Below, piece after piece: positions 25,847-33,875 of a DNA stretch of 64,000 nucleotides. Source of the DNA: JAAXIE01 sp965263155 (lineage in GTDB: Bacteria; Chloroflexota; Dehalococcoidia; Lucifugimonadales; JAAXIE01). Numbering within the stretch: the stretch's first letter is position 1; every line of letters begins with the position of its first letter. The notes beneath the pieces were generated by a model, which saw nothing but the letters and a program-made list of their open reading frames with translations, was not told the origin of the DNA and did not search any database. Both the position numbers and the translations under genes were made by a program. The DNA is taken from assembly GCA_965263155.1 (NCBI GenBank), contig OZ253586.1, positions 1,860,001 to 1,924,000 on the forward strand. The letters run 5' to 3'.

Positions 25847-26950
25847 GTGAACGAGTACCGAGCAGAACATCTGGCCAGTTTTCTGAGGCCCGCTCCGGTG
25901 AGAGAAGCACGAGAGGCCTTTCGCGAAGGAAGCATTGGGCAGGCTGAGTTGGCCGAGGCAGAGGATGGTGCGATTCGGGAGGCGCTGGCCAAGCAGAGGC
26001 AGGTCGGGGTGGACGTCTATTCCGATGGCGAATTCCGGCGCACCGGGTTCCAGAACGACTTTATGGACTCAGTGGAGGGCTACGTTCCAGCCGAGAGCCC
26101 GCCAGTAGTGCGCATCTGGCAAGGGCCGGGCGGACCGCCGCAAGAGCAGGGCATCAGCCATGTGGTCGGAGCCAAGCTGAGGCAACTGCGACGGCTTACC
26201 CAAGACCAAGTAACCTTCCTCAAGGCCAATGCTCCCGGCCCGTTCAAGATGACGGTGCCCAGCCCCAACCAGTTCCCGCAGCTCAGTTTCCAGAGTGGGG
26301 TCACAGACCCCCACTACACCGACCGCTCAGAACTGCTTTGGGATATTGCGGGCATAATCAAGGCGGAGCTTGCCGCCTTGGTGAACGAAGGCGTGCCCTA
26401 CGTCCAAGTTGACGCGCCCCGGTACAGCTACTATGTGGACCCCACTTGGCGTGAGCACTTGCGCGGGCTGGGTCAAGACCCGGACGCTGCCTTCGCTGAG
26501 GCAGTGGAGGCTGATACCTTCTGCTTCGACGGGTTGAGACGGGAGGGTGTCACGGTCGCCCTGCACATCTGTCGTGGAAACAACCAGAGCAAGTGGTACG
26601 CCCAAGGTGGCTACGAACCCATCGCGGAGAGGGTGTTCGGCAGCTTGCCGGTGGACCGATTCCTGCTGGAATACGACACAGAGCGAGCGGGCACCTTCGA
26701 GCCGCTGCGCCATGTCCCTACTGACAAGACCGTAGTGCTGGGACTGATCAGCACCAAGGACCCAACAATGGAGAGCCAAGACGACCTGCTGCGGCGCATC
26801 GACGAGGCATCGCGTTACGTGCCGGTAGAGCGTTTAGCGCTCAGCCCTCAATGCGGGTTCGCTTCGACGGCAGCAGGCAACCTGCTCTCGGAAGACGAGC
26901 AGTGGCGCAAGCTGGAGTTGGTGGCAGACACCGCCCGCAAGGTGTGGTAG
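25847..26950 (+). CDS. MetE-like (cobalamin-independent methionine synthase family) protein
   Basis: A 367-residue single-domain relative of the MetE C-terminal domain, with a GTG start. The zinc ligands expected for the family are visible: His240 and Cys242 in Leu-His-Ile-Cys-Arg-Gly-Asn-Asn, Glu275 in Leu-Glu-Tyr-Asp and Cys336 in Ser-Pro-Gln-Cys-Gly-Phe. It lacks the N-terminal half of true MetE, so it is probably not a methionine synthase by itself. Relatives act in methyl or alkyl transfer to thiols, for example epoxyalkane:coenzyme M transferase. A paralogue lies at 62765-63865. It is cytoplasmic. The acceptor and donor are unknown. Confidence 0.85.
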   Translation: MNEYRAEHLASFLRPAPVREAREAFREGSIGQAELAEAEDGAIREALAKQRQVGVDVYSDGEFRRTGFQNDFMDSVEGYVPAESPPVVRIWQGPGGPPQEQGISHVVGAKLRQLRRLTQDQVTFLKANAPGPFKMTVPSPNQFPQLSFQSGVTDPHYTDRSELLWDIAGIIKAELAALVNEGVPYVQVDAPRYSYYVDPTWREHLRGLGQDPDAAFAEAVEADTFCFDGLRREGVTVALHICRGNNQSKWYAQGGYEPIAERVFGSLPVDRFLLEYDTERAGTFEPLRHVPTDKTVVLGLISTKDPTMESQDDLLRRIDEASRYVPVERLALSPQCGFASTAAGNLLSEDEQWRKLELVADTARKVW

Positions 26951-27474
26951 CGAGGCTCGGGGCCTTCACACTCATCCTAACCGTGCGCCAAGAAGCGCGT
27001 AGTTTGAACGTTCTTGGCGGAACCCGGCTAGGAATGGGCCCGGCGCCTACGGAAACAGGCTTGGGGGCCAGAGGCGGAAACCGTGTCTGACGCCTTCCCG
27101 CCAATGTTACGGCGGTTACCCTACCACACCGTGCGCTGCTAGCCAGAGTGTCGTTACGGTCACACAAGAAACTGCTGACCCACGCGTCGAAGGTTGAACC
27201 ACCCGCTCACGGTAGGTCGAGGGTGTAGTCATCGGAGTCCTTGTCTCGCTAGGGCAGGGACAGTCGCTGATGGGCAGTAGAGCCGCACTCTTCATACAGC
27301 AACCGGCCGCTCGCCAATGACGAGCGCGGCAACGAGCCGAGGCGTAACGACAGAACCTAAGACGGCACGCAGACGCAACTACGTGAACTGGGGACCCGCG
27401 CTCGGCTCCCCCGGTGATCGAGTTACTCCGAGAAAAGACTGTGAGGGACAGCGCGCTGTCCACCATGCCACCCA
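26951..27474. other. intergenic stretch without a recognisable gene
   Basis: About 520 bases. Open frames are rich in Arg, Cys and Ser and have no ribosome sites. I saw no clear hairpin, repeat or relic. Confidence 0.4.
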
Positions 27475-27648
27475 TTAGGCCTTCCTAAGCAGCTTGTACA
27501 GGCCTAGGCCCATCGAGTCACCGAGTAGCCCGGCAACGGCCCCGATGGTATATGCGAGGGGCCGTGACGATTAGTTGTTCATGACGCTGGTGACAACGGC
27601 CGTTGGTACAATGATGACCAATGTGGTTGTCATGTCCAGAGTTTTCAT
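27475..27648 (-). pseudogene. small two-helix membrane protein interrupted by an in-frame stop
   Basis: ATG 27648 has AGGAGG six bases upstream. It opens a 25-codon frame with a hydrophobic run (Leu-Val-Ile-Ile-Val-Pro-Thr-Ala-Val-Val), ending in TAA at 27573-27571. The same frame then stays open for 32 codons, reading Ala-Tyr-Thr-Ile-Gly-Ala-Val-Ala-Gly-Leu-Leu-Gly-Asp, with a basic tail Leu-Leu-Arg-Lys-Ala and a TAA at 27477-27475. Read together this is a 57-residue, two-helix membrane protein broken by one base change. A real 25-residue peptide with chance coding downstream is the alternative. Confidence 0.5.
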
Positions 27649-27715
27649 GTCCACCCTCCTGCGTTCCTACTCTATTCCTTCTCCCGGAACGGGCGGAACG
27701 GGGATGGGACATGGG

Positions 27716-29377
27716 CTAAGCGTCCCCGATAGGGGGCCTCAGGGTGTGCCAGTGGGTGTTTTGTTCGAAGGCGTGGGCTGCTCGGAATACCGCTTCTTCG
27801 TCGTAGCGCTTGGCCATTATCTGCAGGCCGATGGGTATCTCTCCGAATCCGGCCGGGCTGAAGCCGCAGGGGATGGAGATGGCAGGCACCCCGGCGATGG
27901 ACGCTGGAGAGGAGAATGAGTAGTGGCGGAGTTCGCGCTGGGCGTCCTCTCGCGAAACTAGGGGGCGCTTGGTGGCCTCAATGGTCGGCGGAGGGGTCGG
28001 CTGGCAGGGCGAGAGGACGACGTCGTAGGCCTCGCACGCATCGAGAACTTGCTGGCGGAGCAGGCTGCGAAGTTGCAGGGCCCGCTGGTAGATGGCGGCC
28101 GGCACGATACCCGGCAGAAGGTTGAAGCGCCTCGTGGCGGCGTCATACTGGTGGGAGCGCTGGGTGAGATGGCCCCACTGCAGTGCCGTGCGGTCCGAGC
28201 CGGTGGCACTGCCGATGACCCCGGTCATGTTCAGCAGCGGTATGGAGACCTCCTCCACAATAGCGCCCATGCTCTCAAAGACGCGGGCGGCCTCCTGAAT
28301 CGCAGCCTTGACGTCCGGGTGCAGGTGCTCCGCCTCCATCATCTCCTTGACCAAGCCGACACGCATCCCGGACACGTCGTCGTGCAGGGTTGCGGTGTAA
28401 TCGGGCACGGGTAGGTGGGCCGAGTTGATGTCGTTGGGGTCGTAGCCTGCAATCAGGTTCATGAGAAGGGCGCAGTCGGCGACGGTACGAGTCAGCGGTC
28501 CAGCGGTATCTTGGGCCCACAAGGCGGGAATGACGCCGTGCATGCTGACGCGGCCCCACGACGGGCGCAGTCCAACGCAACTGTTGTGCGAGGCGGGACG
28601 GCGTATGGAGCCACCGGTATCCTCACCCAGAGTCCCAGCGCAGAGAGCGGCGGCGGTGGCGATCCCCGAGCCGGTGCTGGAGCCTCCGGCGTCGTATAGC
28701 AAGTCCCATGGATTGGCGGGCTGGCCATAATGAAACTCTAGGGTCAGCGGAGTAGCCCACTCGGTCATGTTGAGCTTCCCCAGCATGATGGCTCCGGCAT
28801 CGTGCAGCCGGGACACAGCAGTGGCATCAAAGTCGGGCACGAACTCGGAGAGAATCGGCGAGCCACAGGTGGTGCGGACGCCGTTGGTGTAGAACTCGTC
28901 CTTGTAGGCGAGAGGTACGCCGTGCAGCCGCCCCAAGGGCTGGCCTGACGTGAGACGCGACTCGGCTTCGGCCGCCTCGCGCCGGGCGATGTCGGTGGTG
29001 ACGGTAATATAGGACCTCAGAGCGCCATCGTGCTCGCCGATGCGCTGCAGGTAGAGTTCGGTAAGTTCCACGGGCGAGATCTGGCGGCCGGCGATCATGT
29101 GTGCCAGCTCGGTGATGGGCTTGTGGGCCAGCGGAGCATCCGTCTCGGTGGCTAGTGGCGGGGCCGAACGGGTCGGGCGGCCAATGGAAGGGAGCTGGCG
29201 GGGATGGGGCAGAGATGGAAGGGCGGGGACGTCCTCAATGGGATGCCGTCCCAACTCCTCCATGGCTTCTAGCATGGCGTTGAAGCGCAGGGTGAGAGGC
29301 TCGATATCTTCGTCGGGGATGGGGATAGACGCTACGCGGGCTAGGGCCAGCAACTCTCCCTGTGTCAAGTCGGCCAT
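27716..29377 (-). CDS. amidase-signature enzyme with GatC/AtzG-like N-terminal domain
   Basis: A 553-residue protein starting at ATG 29377, six bases after AGGAGG. Residues 1-60 form a helical domain like GatC/AtzG (Leu-Ala-Leu-Ala-Arg-Val-Ala-x-Ile-Pro-Ile-Pro-Asp-Glu-Asp). The amidase-signature domain begins near residue 100. The Lys-Ser-Ser triad is seen in Ala-Tyr-Lys-Asp-Glu, Gly-Gly-Ser-Ser-Thr-Gly-Ser-Gly and Asp-Thr-Gly-Gly-Ser-Ile-Arg. It hydrolyses amide bonds in the cytoplasm. Without a GatB gene nearby, a catabolic amidase in which the GatC-like helix domain is built into the enzyme is more likely than tRNA amidation. Confidence 0.9.
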   Translation of the reverse strand: MADLTQGELLALARVASIPIPDEDIEPLTLRFNAMLEAMEELGRHPIEDVPALPSLPHPRQLPSIGRPTRSAPPLATETDAPLAHKPITELAHMIAGRQISPVELTELYLQRIGEHDGALRSYITVTTDIARREAAEAESRLTSGQPLGRLHGVPLAYKDEFYTNGVRTTCGSPILSEFVPDFDATAVSRLHDAGAIMLGKLNMTEWATPLTLEFHYGQPANPWDLLYDAGGSSTGSGIATAAALCAGTLGEDTGGSIRRPASHNSCVGLRPSWGRVSMHGVIPALWAQDTAGPLTRTVADCALLMNLIAGYDPNDINSAHLPVPDYTATLHDDVSGMRVGLVKEMMEAEHLHPDVKAAIQEAARVFESMGAIVEEVSIPLLNMTGVIGSATGSDRTALQWGHLTQRSHQYDAATRRFNLLPGIVPAAIYQRALQLRSLLRQQVLDACEAYDVVLSPCQPTPPPTIEATKRPLVSREDAQRELRHYSFSSPASIAGVPAISIPCGFSPAGFGEIPIGLQIMAKRYDEEAVFRAAHAFEQNTHWHTLRPPIGDA

Positions 29378-29442
29378 GGGGCGCCTCCTAATGAAGAAAC
29401 GTAATGAGGAAGACACGTAACGAGGATGGCTGGGGTGGAGGC

Positions 29443-29476
29443 AAAAAACAAGAGGGGGCGCTCGCGCCCCCTCTTG
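29443..29476 (-). terminator. intrinsic terminator of the zinc-protein gene
   Basis: A 13-bp GC-rich stem (CAAGAGGGGGCGC with GCGCCCCCTCTTG) followed on the minus strand by six T residues. It lies 20 bases past the stop codon. Confidence 0.9.
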
Positions 29477-29496
29477 AATTCAGTCCGAGTTGGGGT

Positions 29497-29808
29497 TTAC
29501 CAGCTGGTCCGTGCGCCGCCGGTGCGCCTCTTGCTAAAGCAGTCGCTGCAATAGACGGGCCGGTCGTTGCTGGGCCGGAACGGGACCATGGTGTCGGTGC
29601 CACACTCGGCGCAGACAGCCGGATGCATCTCACGAGGTGCTTGGCTGTAGCCGCCGTTCCTCTCGTTACGCCTGCCCTGTCGGCAAGGGGCGCAACGCTT
29701 GGGCTCGTTGGTGAAGCCCTTGGAAGCGTGGAACGACTGGTCATCGGCTGTGAACACGAAACCCTGTCCACAATCTTGGCACGTTAGAGTCTTGTCGGTG
29801 TAGTCCAT
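29497..29808 (-). CDS. small two-ribbon zinc-binding protein
   Basis: A 103-residue protein starting at ATG 29808 with GGAG five bases before it; a longer frame upstream has no ribosome site. Two four-cysteine zinc sites are visible: Cys10/Cys13 with Cys39/Cys42, and Cys66/Cys69 with Cys87/Cys90. The first unit, with Thr-Cys-Gln-Asp-Cys-Gly and Phe-Thr-Asn-Glu-Pro-Lys-Arg-Cys, matches the probable zinc-ribbon family frequently found in Chloroflexota and Firmicutes. The C-terminus is Arg-rich, so nucleic-acid binding is possible. It is a monocistronic gene with its own strong terminator. Exact function unknown. Confidence 0.85.
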   Translation of the reverse strand: MDYTDKTLTCQDCGQGFVFTADDQSFHASKGFTNEPKRCAPCRQGRRNERNGGYSQAPREMHPAVCAECGTDTMVPFRPSNDRPVYCSDCFSKRRTGGARTSW

Positions 29809-30062
29809 CGGTGCTCCTTTCTGGGAATGGTTGGCGCGAGTCTGGTCACCATTAGAGTACGCGCGAGACCACCAGGTGGACACACGAGAACACCATATGG
29901 GTCCGATGGGGCCACTGAGAGCCTATCGCTTTCCGGGGCTGGGACATGAAACGCTACCACCTGACATCACTGTACCACATCCAGCAATATAGCTCCAGTG
30001 GGTCAACTATGAATTCGTTGGGTATCTCGGACACGATTTGGCATATTGCTGTGGGCTGCTCG

Positions 30063-30854
30063 CTATAGCACTGAGCGCACCAGTCCACCGTCCACCCGGA
30101 TGGTGACTCCTGTTATGTAGCTTGACTTGGCTGAGGCGAGGAAGGCAACCAAGTGGGCCAGCTCTTCAGGGCGCCCCAACCTGCCTAAGGAGGCCTCGTT
30201 GGCGCGCTCTTCCAGAGCTTGGTCCATGGGGATGCCCACGCGCTCGGCACGGGATCGGACGTTTGAGAGCATGCGCTCGCTGGTGATGGAACCGGGGCAG
30301 ACGTTATTGACCAATATATTGTCCCGGCCGATTTCCTCTGAGAGGCTCTTCATGAAGGCGACAACACCAGCGCGGGTCGCTCCCGACAGGGACAAGTTGT
30401 CGATGGGCTGGTACACCGTACTGGCTAGGATGTTGATGATCCGGCCGCCACCCTGCTTCTTCATATGAGGTATCCCCTCACGACACATCCGGCTGAAGAA
30501 GAGCAGTGAGCGTTGCACCGCCACCTCCCACTGCTCTTCGGTAGCGGTCTCGGCGCGGCCCAAGGGCGGTCCGCCGGAGTTGTTTACCAGTATGTCCAGT
30601 TGGCCGTAGGTATCGACTGTGCGCGACACTAAGTCAGCGATAGTGTCGTTTCGTTCCAAGTCACCTGCCAGCGCCAGCACCTCGGCCCCGGTGCTGTCAC
30701 GAATCTCAGCAGCAGCCTGCTCCAAGTCGCCTGCAGTACGACTGCACAGGGTCAGGCGCGCGCCCTCCTCGGCCAGCGTCTGGGCACAAGCCCGACCCAG
30801 CCCCTTGCTCGCCCCTCCGACGATGGCCACCTTACCCTGCAATTCTAGGTCCAT
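30063..30854 (-). CDS. short-chain dehydrogenase/reductase with altered active site
   Basis: A 263-residue Rossmann-fold SDR, cytoplasmic, with GGAG nine bases before ATG. The cofactor loop is Gly-Gly-Ala-Ser-Lys-Gly-Leu-Gly (13-20), and Asn-Asn-Ser-Gly-Gly at 91-95 replaces the usual Asn-Asn-Ala-Gly. The canonical Tyr-x3-Lys motif is absent. Where it should be, 12-16 residues after Ser145, the sequence is Leu-Ser-Leu-Ser-Gly-Ala-Thr-Arg-Ala-Gly, giving Ser157 and Arg161. A related branch of FabG-like proteins carries such Ser/Arg variants. Catalysis may be altered or lost. The C-terminal Gly-Gly-Leu-Val motif is normal. Confidence 0.88.
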   Translation of the reverse strand: MDLELQGKVAIVGGASKGLGRACAQTLAEEGARLTLCSRTAGDLEQAAAEIRDSTGAEVLALAGDLERNDTIADLVSRTVDTYGQLDILVNNSGGPPLGRAETATEEQWEVAVQRSLLFFSRMCREGIPHMKKQGGGRIINILASTVYQPIDNLSLSGATRAGVVAFMKSLSEEIGRDNILVNNVCPGSITSERMLSNVRSRAERVGIPMDQALEERANEASLGRLGRPEELAHLVAFLASAKSSYITGVTIRVDGGLVRSVL

Positions 30855-30920
30855 GATGGGAAGCTCCTTTGCTATTTTGGGGTTGAAGCCAGTCCGCAGG
30901 CTGCTTTACAGAGGGTCCCA

Positions 30921-31457
30921 CTACCCGGCCTGAAGGGAGGCCGTAAGACGCTCCATGGTGTTGCGCAACAGGCCGTCGATCGTGCTTTGGGCTGGCTGGC
31001 ATACGCTAGCAATGGCTTGTGCGGCGGTCACTCTGCCTAGGGAGTTTACTGAGCAACCCTCGGCTAGCAATCGCTCGATGGTGGCATCAACGTCGGCATC
31101 CAGCCCCCCGGCTTCCGAGGCGGGCAGAGGTACGAGTGTCCCTGTGGCATCGTGATGCGAGCCGAAGAGCACCAAGCTCGGGATCTGGTAGTCGGTCACG
31201 CCGAGGCCTTGGGCTAGGAGGCGCCCGGCATGCGATACACCATGCTGGCCAAAAATGGTGAGGGAGTGGAAAGGCGACGTCGCATCCTCGTAGACTTGTC
31301 GGAAGCGACGGAACACATCGTGCGCATGCTCATGCTCTCTGGTGACCAGAAACATGGCGTGGAGGGCGTCATGTTTCTCCGTTTCCGAGGAGAGGTCCTG
31401 AAGCATGCGGTCCAGCTTATTCCTATCATGGGCATCGACCCGAGATTCCTCGGCCAT
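30921..31457 (-). CDS. hypothetical 178-residue soluble protein
   Basis: The start ATG at 31457 follows GGGAGA with a short gap; a long open frame further upstream is Arg/Pro/Ser-rich and probably not translated. The N-terminal half is rich in His and acidic residues, with His-Glu-His-Ala-His-Asp at about residues 40-45. The C-terminal half is helical, ending Asn-Thr-Met-Glu-Arg-Leu. There is no signal peptide or membrane segment. It follows the SDR on the same strand (66-base gap), so co-expression is possible. I do not recognise the family. Confidence 0.6.
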   Translation of the reverse strand: MAEESRVDAHDRNKLDRMLQDLSSETEKHDALHAMFLVTREHEHAHDVFRRFRQVYEDATSPFHSLTIFGQHGVSHAGRLLAQGLGVTDYQIPSLVLFGSHHDATGTLVPLPASEAGGLDADVDATIERLLAEGCSVNSLGRVTAAQAIASVCQPAQSTIDGLLRNTMERLTASLQAG

Positions 31458-31505
31458 GGCGGTGTTCTCCCTAGAAGTTGGAGTGGATGCTCCATAGCAT
31501 ACCAT

Positions 31506-31545
31506 CCTTCGAGACATGAGAGGGGCCTTCGAGACATGGGAGGGG
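31506..31545. repeat. 20-bp tandem direct repeat
   Basis: Two copies of CCTTCGAGACATGAGAGGGG, adjacent and differing at one base, between divergent genes. Confidence 0.7.
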
Positions 31546-31579
31546 CCTCGCTGATGCGGTGGGTCACGACGTATGCGAC

Positions 31580-31609
31580 TTGACCGCGTTGACCGCTCCA
31601 GTGTATGAC
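31580..31609 (+). promoter_or_regulatory. possible promoter of the DUF3891 gene
   Basis: TTGACC, an 18-base spacer and TATGAC, about 70 bases before the start codon. Confidence 0.4.
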
Positions 31610-31678
31610 TAGGGTAGACGCGCCAGTGGTGCCGACCCGGTTGGCGCCACCACTTCAAGGCCGAAGGAGGACGGGGCA

Positions 31679-32518
31679 ATGATGGTAATGGGGTACGACG
31701 AAGAACGGCTGTTGCTAGTGCTGCAGATTGACCACTCGCGGGTTGCCGGGCTGCTGGCTGCCCACTGGGGTAACGAGCAATTCGAGCGGCCTCGACCCTA
31801 CCCGTCCATGGTGCTGGCGGCCCAAGAACACGACAACGGCTGGTACGACTGGGAAATCCGGCCCACCCTGAGCCGCGAGGGGCACCCGCTGGACTACATT
31901 GGCAGCATGGGGCATATGGGCTCCAAGTGGCTGGACTTCCAACGAGGTGGCGTTGAGCGAGTGGCAGCCCAAGACCCCTATGCCGGATACATCGCGTCGA
32001 TGCACATATCGGGGTTGCTCAATCAGGGTATGGGCTTGCTGCCCTACATGCCGGACTACACAGGCAACTCGGAAGTGGAGTCTTACCTGGAGCAGCAGGT
32101 CGGGTACCGCCAAGGCCTCCTTGAGCAGGTACGGAGCGCCGACGAGACGGCGGAAGAAGCCTCTGACGAGCACCTGTGGAACAACTTCAAGCTCATGGAA
32201 GTCTACGACCAGATGGCACAGTTCATCTGCAATCGCTATCCACTCAACAATACGGAGCGCAAGAACGGGCCTTCCCCGGCGTTGAGCGGTACGCCCGCTC
32301 CGACGGCGGCGGGCAAGGACGATGTCGGGATGGCAGTGGAGATTCAGGACGAGAACCACGCCATCGTCAGTCCATACCCCTTCGACGTAGACCCGCTGGA
32401 GATATCGTTCCAAGGCAGGCTGGTGCCGCGTGGACCCTACGCCAGCCAAGAGAACTTCCTATCCGAGTTCTATAGCGGCGAGCGGGTAGCCATCTGCTAC
32501 ACCCTTAGCTCCGGGTAG
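31679..32518 (+). CDS. DUF3891 family protein
   Basis: A 279-residue protein behind GGAGG. The sequence matches the DUF3891 family: an early Gln-Ile-Asp-His-Ser segment, then Ala-Ala-Gln-Glu-His-Asp-Asn-Gly-Trp near residue 44, and further His and acidic residues. This pattern looks like a helical metal-dependent (HD-like) fold, though the biochemical role is not established for the family. It is cytoplasmic and has no close co-oriented neighbour. The C-terminal 70 residues after the Pro/Ala-rich break near 205 form a beta-rich tail. Confidence 0.78.
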   Translation: MMVMGYDEERLLLVLQIDHSRVAGLLAAHWGNEQFERPRPYPSMVLAAQEHDNGWYDWEIRPTLSREGHPLDYIGSMGHMGSKWLDFQRGGVERVAAQDPYAGYIASMHISGLLNQGMGLLPYMPDYTGNSEVESYLEQQVGYRQGLLEQVRSADETAEEASDEHLWNNFKLMEVYDQMAQFICNRYPLNNTERKNGPSPALSGTPAPTAAGKDDVGMAVEIQDENHAIVSPYPFDVDPLEISFQGRLVPRGPYASQENFLSEFYSGERVAICYTLSSG

Positions 32519-32537
32519 GAGTCCAGTTAGGCAGCCC

Positions 32538-33386
32538 CTATTTCAAGAGCAGATTTGCGGTGCGCTCCAGCTCCTCGCCCATGGCCTCGTCAGTGGTGTG
32601 GGTCGGAGGACTGATGATCACCCGGTCTGCTCCCGCGTCCAGGAAAGACTTCACCAGAACAGGGTCGGCGGGCTGGCCGAAGACCGAGATGTTGATGGAA
32701 GCGGGGTCGCGTCCCACCTCACCGGCCAAGGCCTCGATTTCACGGCGCGCTTCTTCAATCCGTGCCGCGGTCACGCGGTTGGGCATCCAGCCGTCGGCCC
32801 AGTTCACCACCCGCCTCAGTACATTGGGCGCCATGCCACCCAACATGATGGGCGGGTGGGGCTGCTGCACCGGCTTGGGGTAGACCTTCACTGGCGGGAA
32901 GTCGTAGAAGCGCCCGTGGTACTCCGCCTCGTCTTTGGTCCACAGCTCCTTGAGGGCTGAGATGGAGTCGCGGGCTTGGCTCCATCGATGATCGAAGTCG
33001 CCGCCCATCAGCTGGGTCTCCTCCCGCAGCCAGCCCGTGCCGATACCGAGGATGAAGCGCCCTTTGCTGAACACGTCTAGGGTGGAGACCTCCTTGGCCA
33101 TCAGGAGGGGGTTGCGTTCCGTTATGAGCACTATGCTGGTGCCAAGCTTGATGGTGGTCGTAGCGCCGGAGGCACGAGCTAGCGCGATGAAGGGGTCGAC
33201 GAAGTGCGCGTACACCTCGGGTATCTCGCCACTCTCGTTGCCGGGAAAGCGACTGGTGGTGTGCACCGGAATTATGGGGTGCTCGGCGCACCAGATGGAC
33301 TCGAACCCCAATTCCTCGGCCTTGCGGGCCATAAAAGCAGGGTCCACATAGTAGGCCGGTATGGGCATATAGACGCCGATGCTCAT
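32538..33386 (-). CDS. luciferase-like (probably F420-dependent) oxidoreductase
   Basis: A 282-residue protein. I chose the ATG at 33386 (Met-Ser-Ile-Gly-Val) with GAGG nine bases upstream; an ATG three codons earlier touches the ribosome site. Typical segments are Ser-Ile-Trp-Cys-Ala-Glu-His-Pro, Leu-Gly-Thr-Ser-Ile and Leu-Gly-Ile-Gly-Thr-Gly-Trp-Leu-Arg-Glu-Glu. The length and the latter motif fit the F420-dependent LLM branch. It is convergent with the DUF3891 gene, with only 19 bases between them. It is divergent from the LigB operon, separated by 490 bases. Substrate unknown. Confidence 0.88.
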   Translation of the reverse strand: MSIGVYMPIPAYYVDPAFMARKAEELGFESIWCAEHPIIPVHTTSRFPGNESGEIPEVYAHFVDPFIALARASGATTTIKLGTSIVLITERNPLLMAKEVSTLDVFSKGRFILGIGTGWLREETQLMGGDFDHRWSQARDSISALKELWTKDEAEYHGRFYDFPPVKVYPKPVQQPHPPIMLGGMAPNVLRRVVNWADGWMPNRVTAARIEEARREIEALAGEVGRDPASINISVFGQPADPVLVKSFLDAGADRVIISPPTHTTDEAMGEELERTANLLLK

Positions 33387-33509
33387 ATTCGTCATCCTCT
33401 TAGATTTCCAAGCTTGGGCGAGGCAAGGCTGATTGGCACATCTGTATCACGGCATTCGGGGCGATTTATAGCAGAGGCCGTGGCACAGGTGTGGGGGTGT
33501 CGTAGCTGG

Positions 33510-33610
33510 GATGTCACACTGTTCGTATCTGCAAAATATTTTTTGTAGCTAAAATCTGTGACATTTGTGACAGCGCCATATCTGGGTCGTAGTTAGCGCA
33601 CTGTGACATC
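33510..33610. promoter_or_regulatory. cluster of TGTGACA half-sites, candidate operator
   Basis: One inverted copy lies at 33510-33521 (GATGTCACACTG). Two direct copies nine bases apart lie at 33556-33573, and one copy at 33599-33610 (CACTGTGACATC) mirrors the first. They lie in the 490-base gap between the divergent flavin oxidoreductase and the ring-cleavage operon. The rest of the gap holds no gene I can see. Confidence 0.45.
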
Positions 33611-33801
33611 TCTGGTCCCCGGCGTGCGAGGCAGGCGTCGGATGGGTCTTCGGGTCCGAATGACCATATCATTCGTTCGGAGAGATGAAGCTTATACTGA
33701 CTCCAGCGTAACAGCGGGATAGCAGGTGGGCAAGACGCAAATGTCAGTGTAGACGACCACCCGGTTGTCCCTTTGCTGGGACCCCCCTGAGGACCAACTT
33801 C

Positions 33802-33830
33802 TTGACTGAGAGAGAGGCGCGGCATAGGAT
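33802..33830 (+). promoter_or_regulatory. sigma-70-like promoter of the ring-cleavage operon
   Basis: TTGACT, exactly 17 bases and TAGGAT, 45 bases before the LigB start codon. Confidence 0.65.
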
Positions 33831-33875
33831 TCGGTCAATCCACTGCATTGATCAACCAAGCGAGGGAGTACTCAC

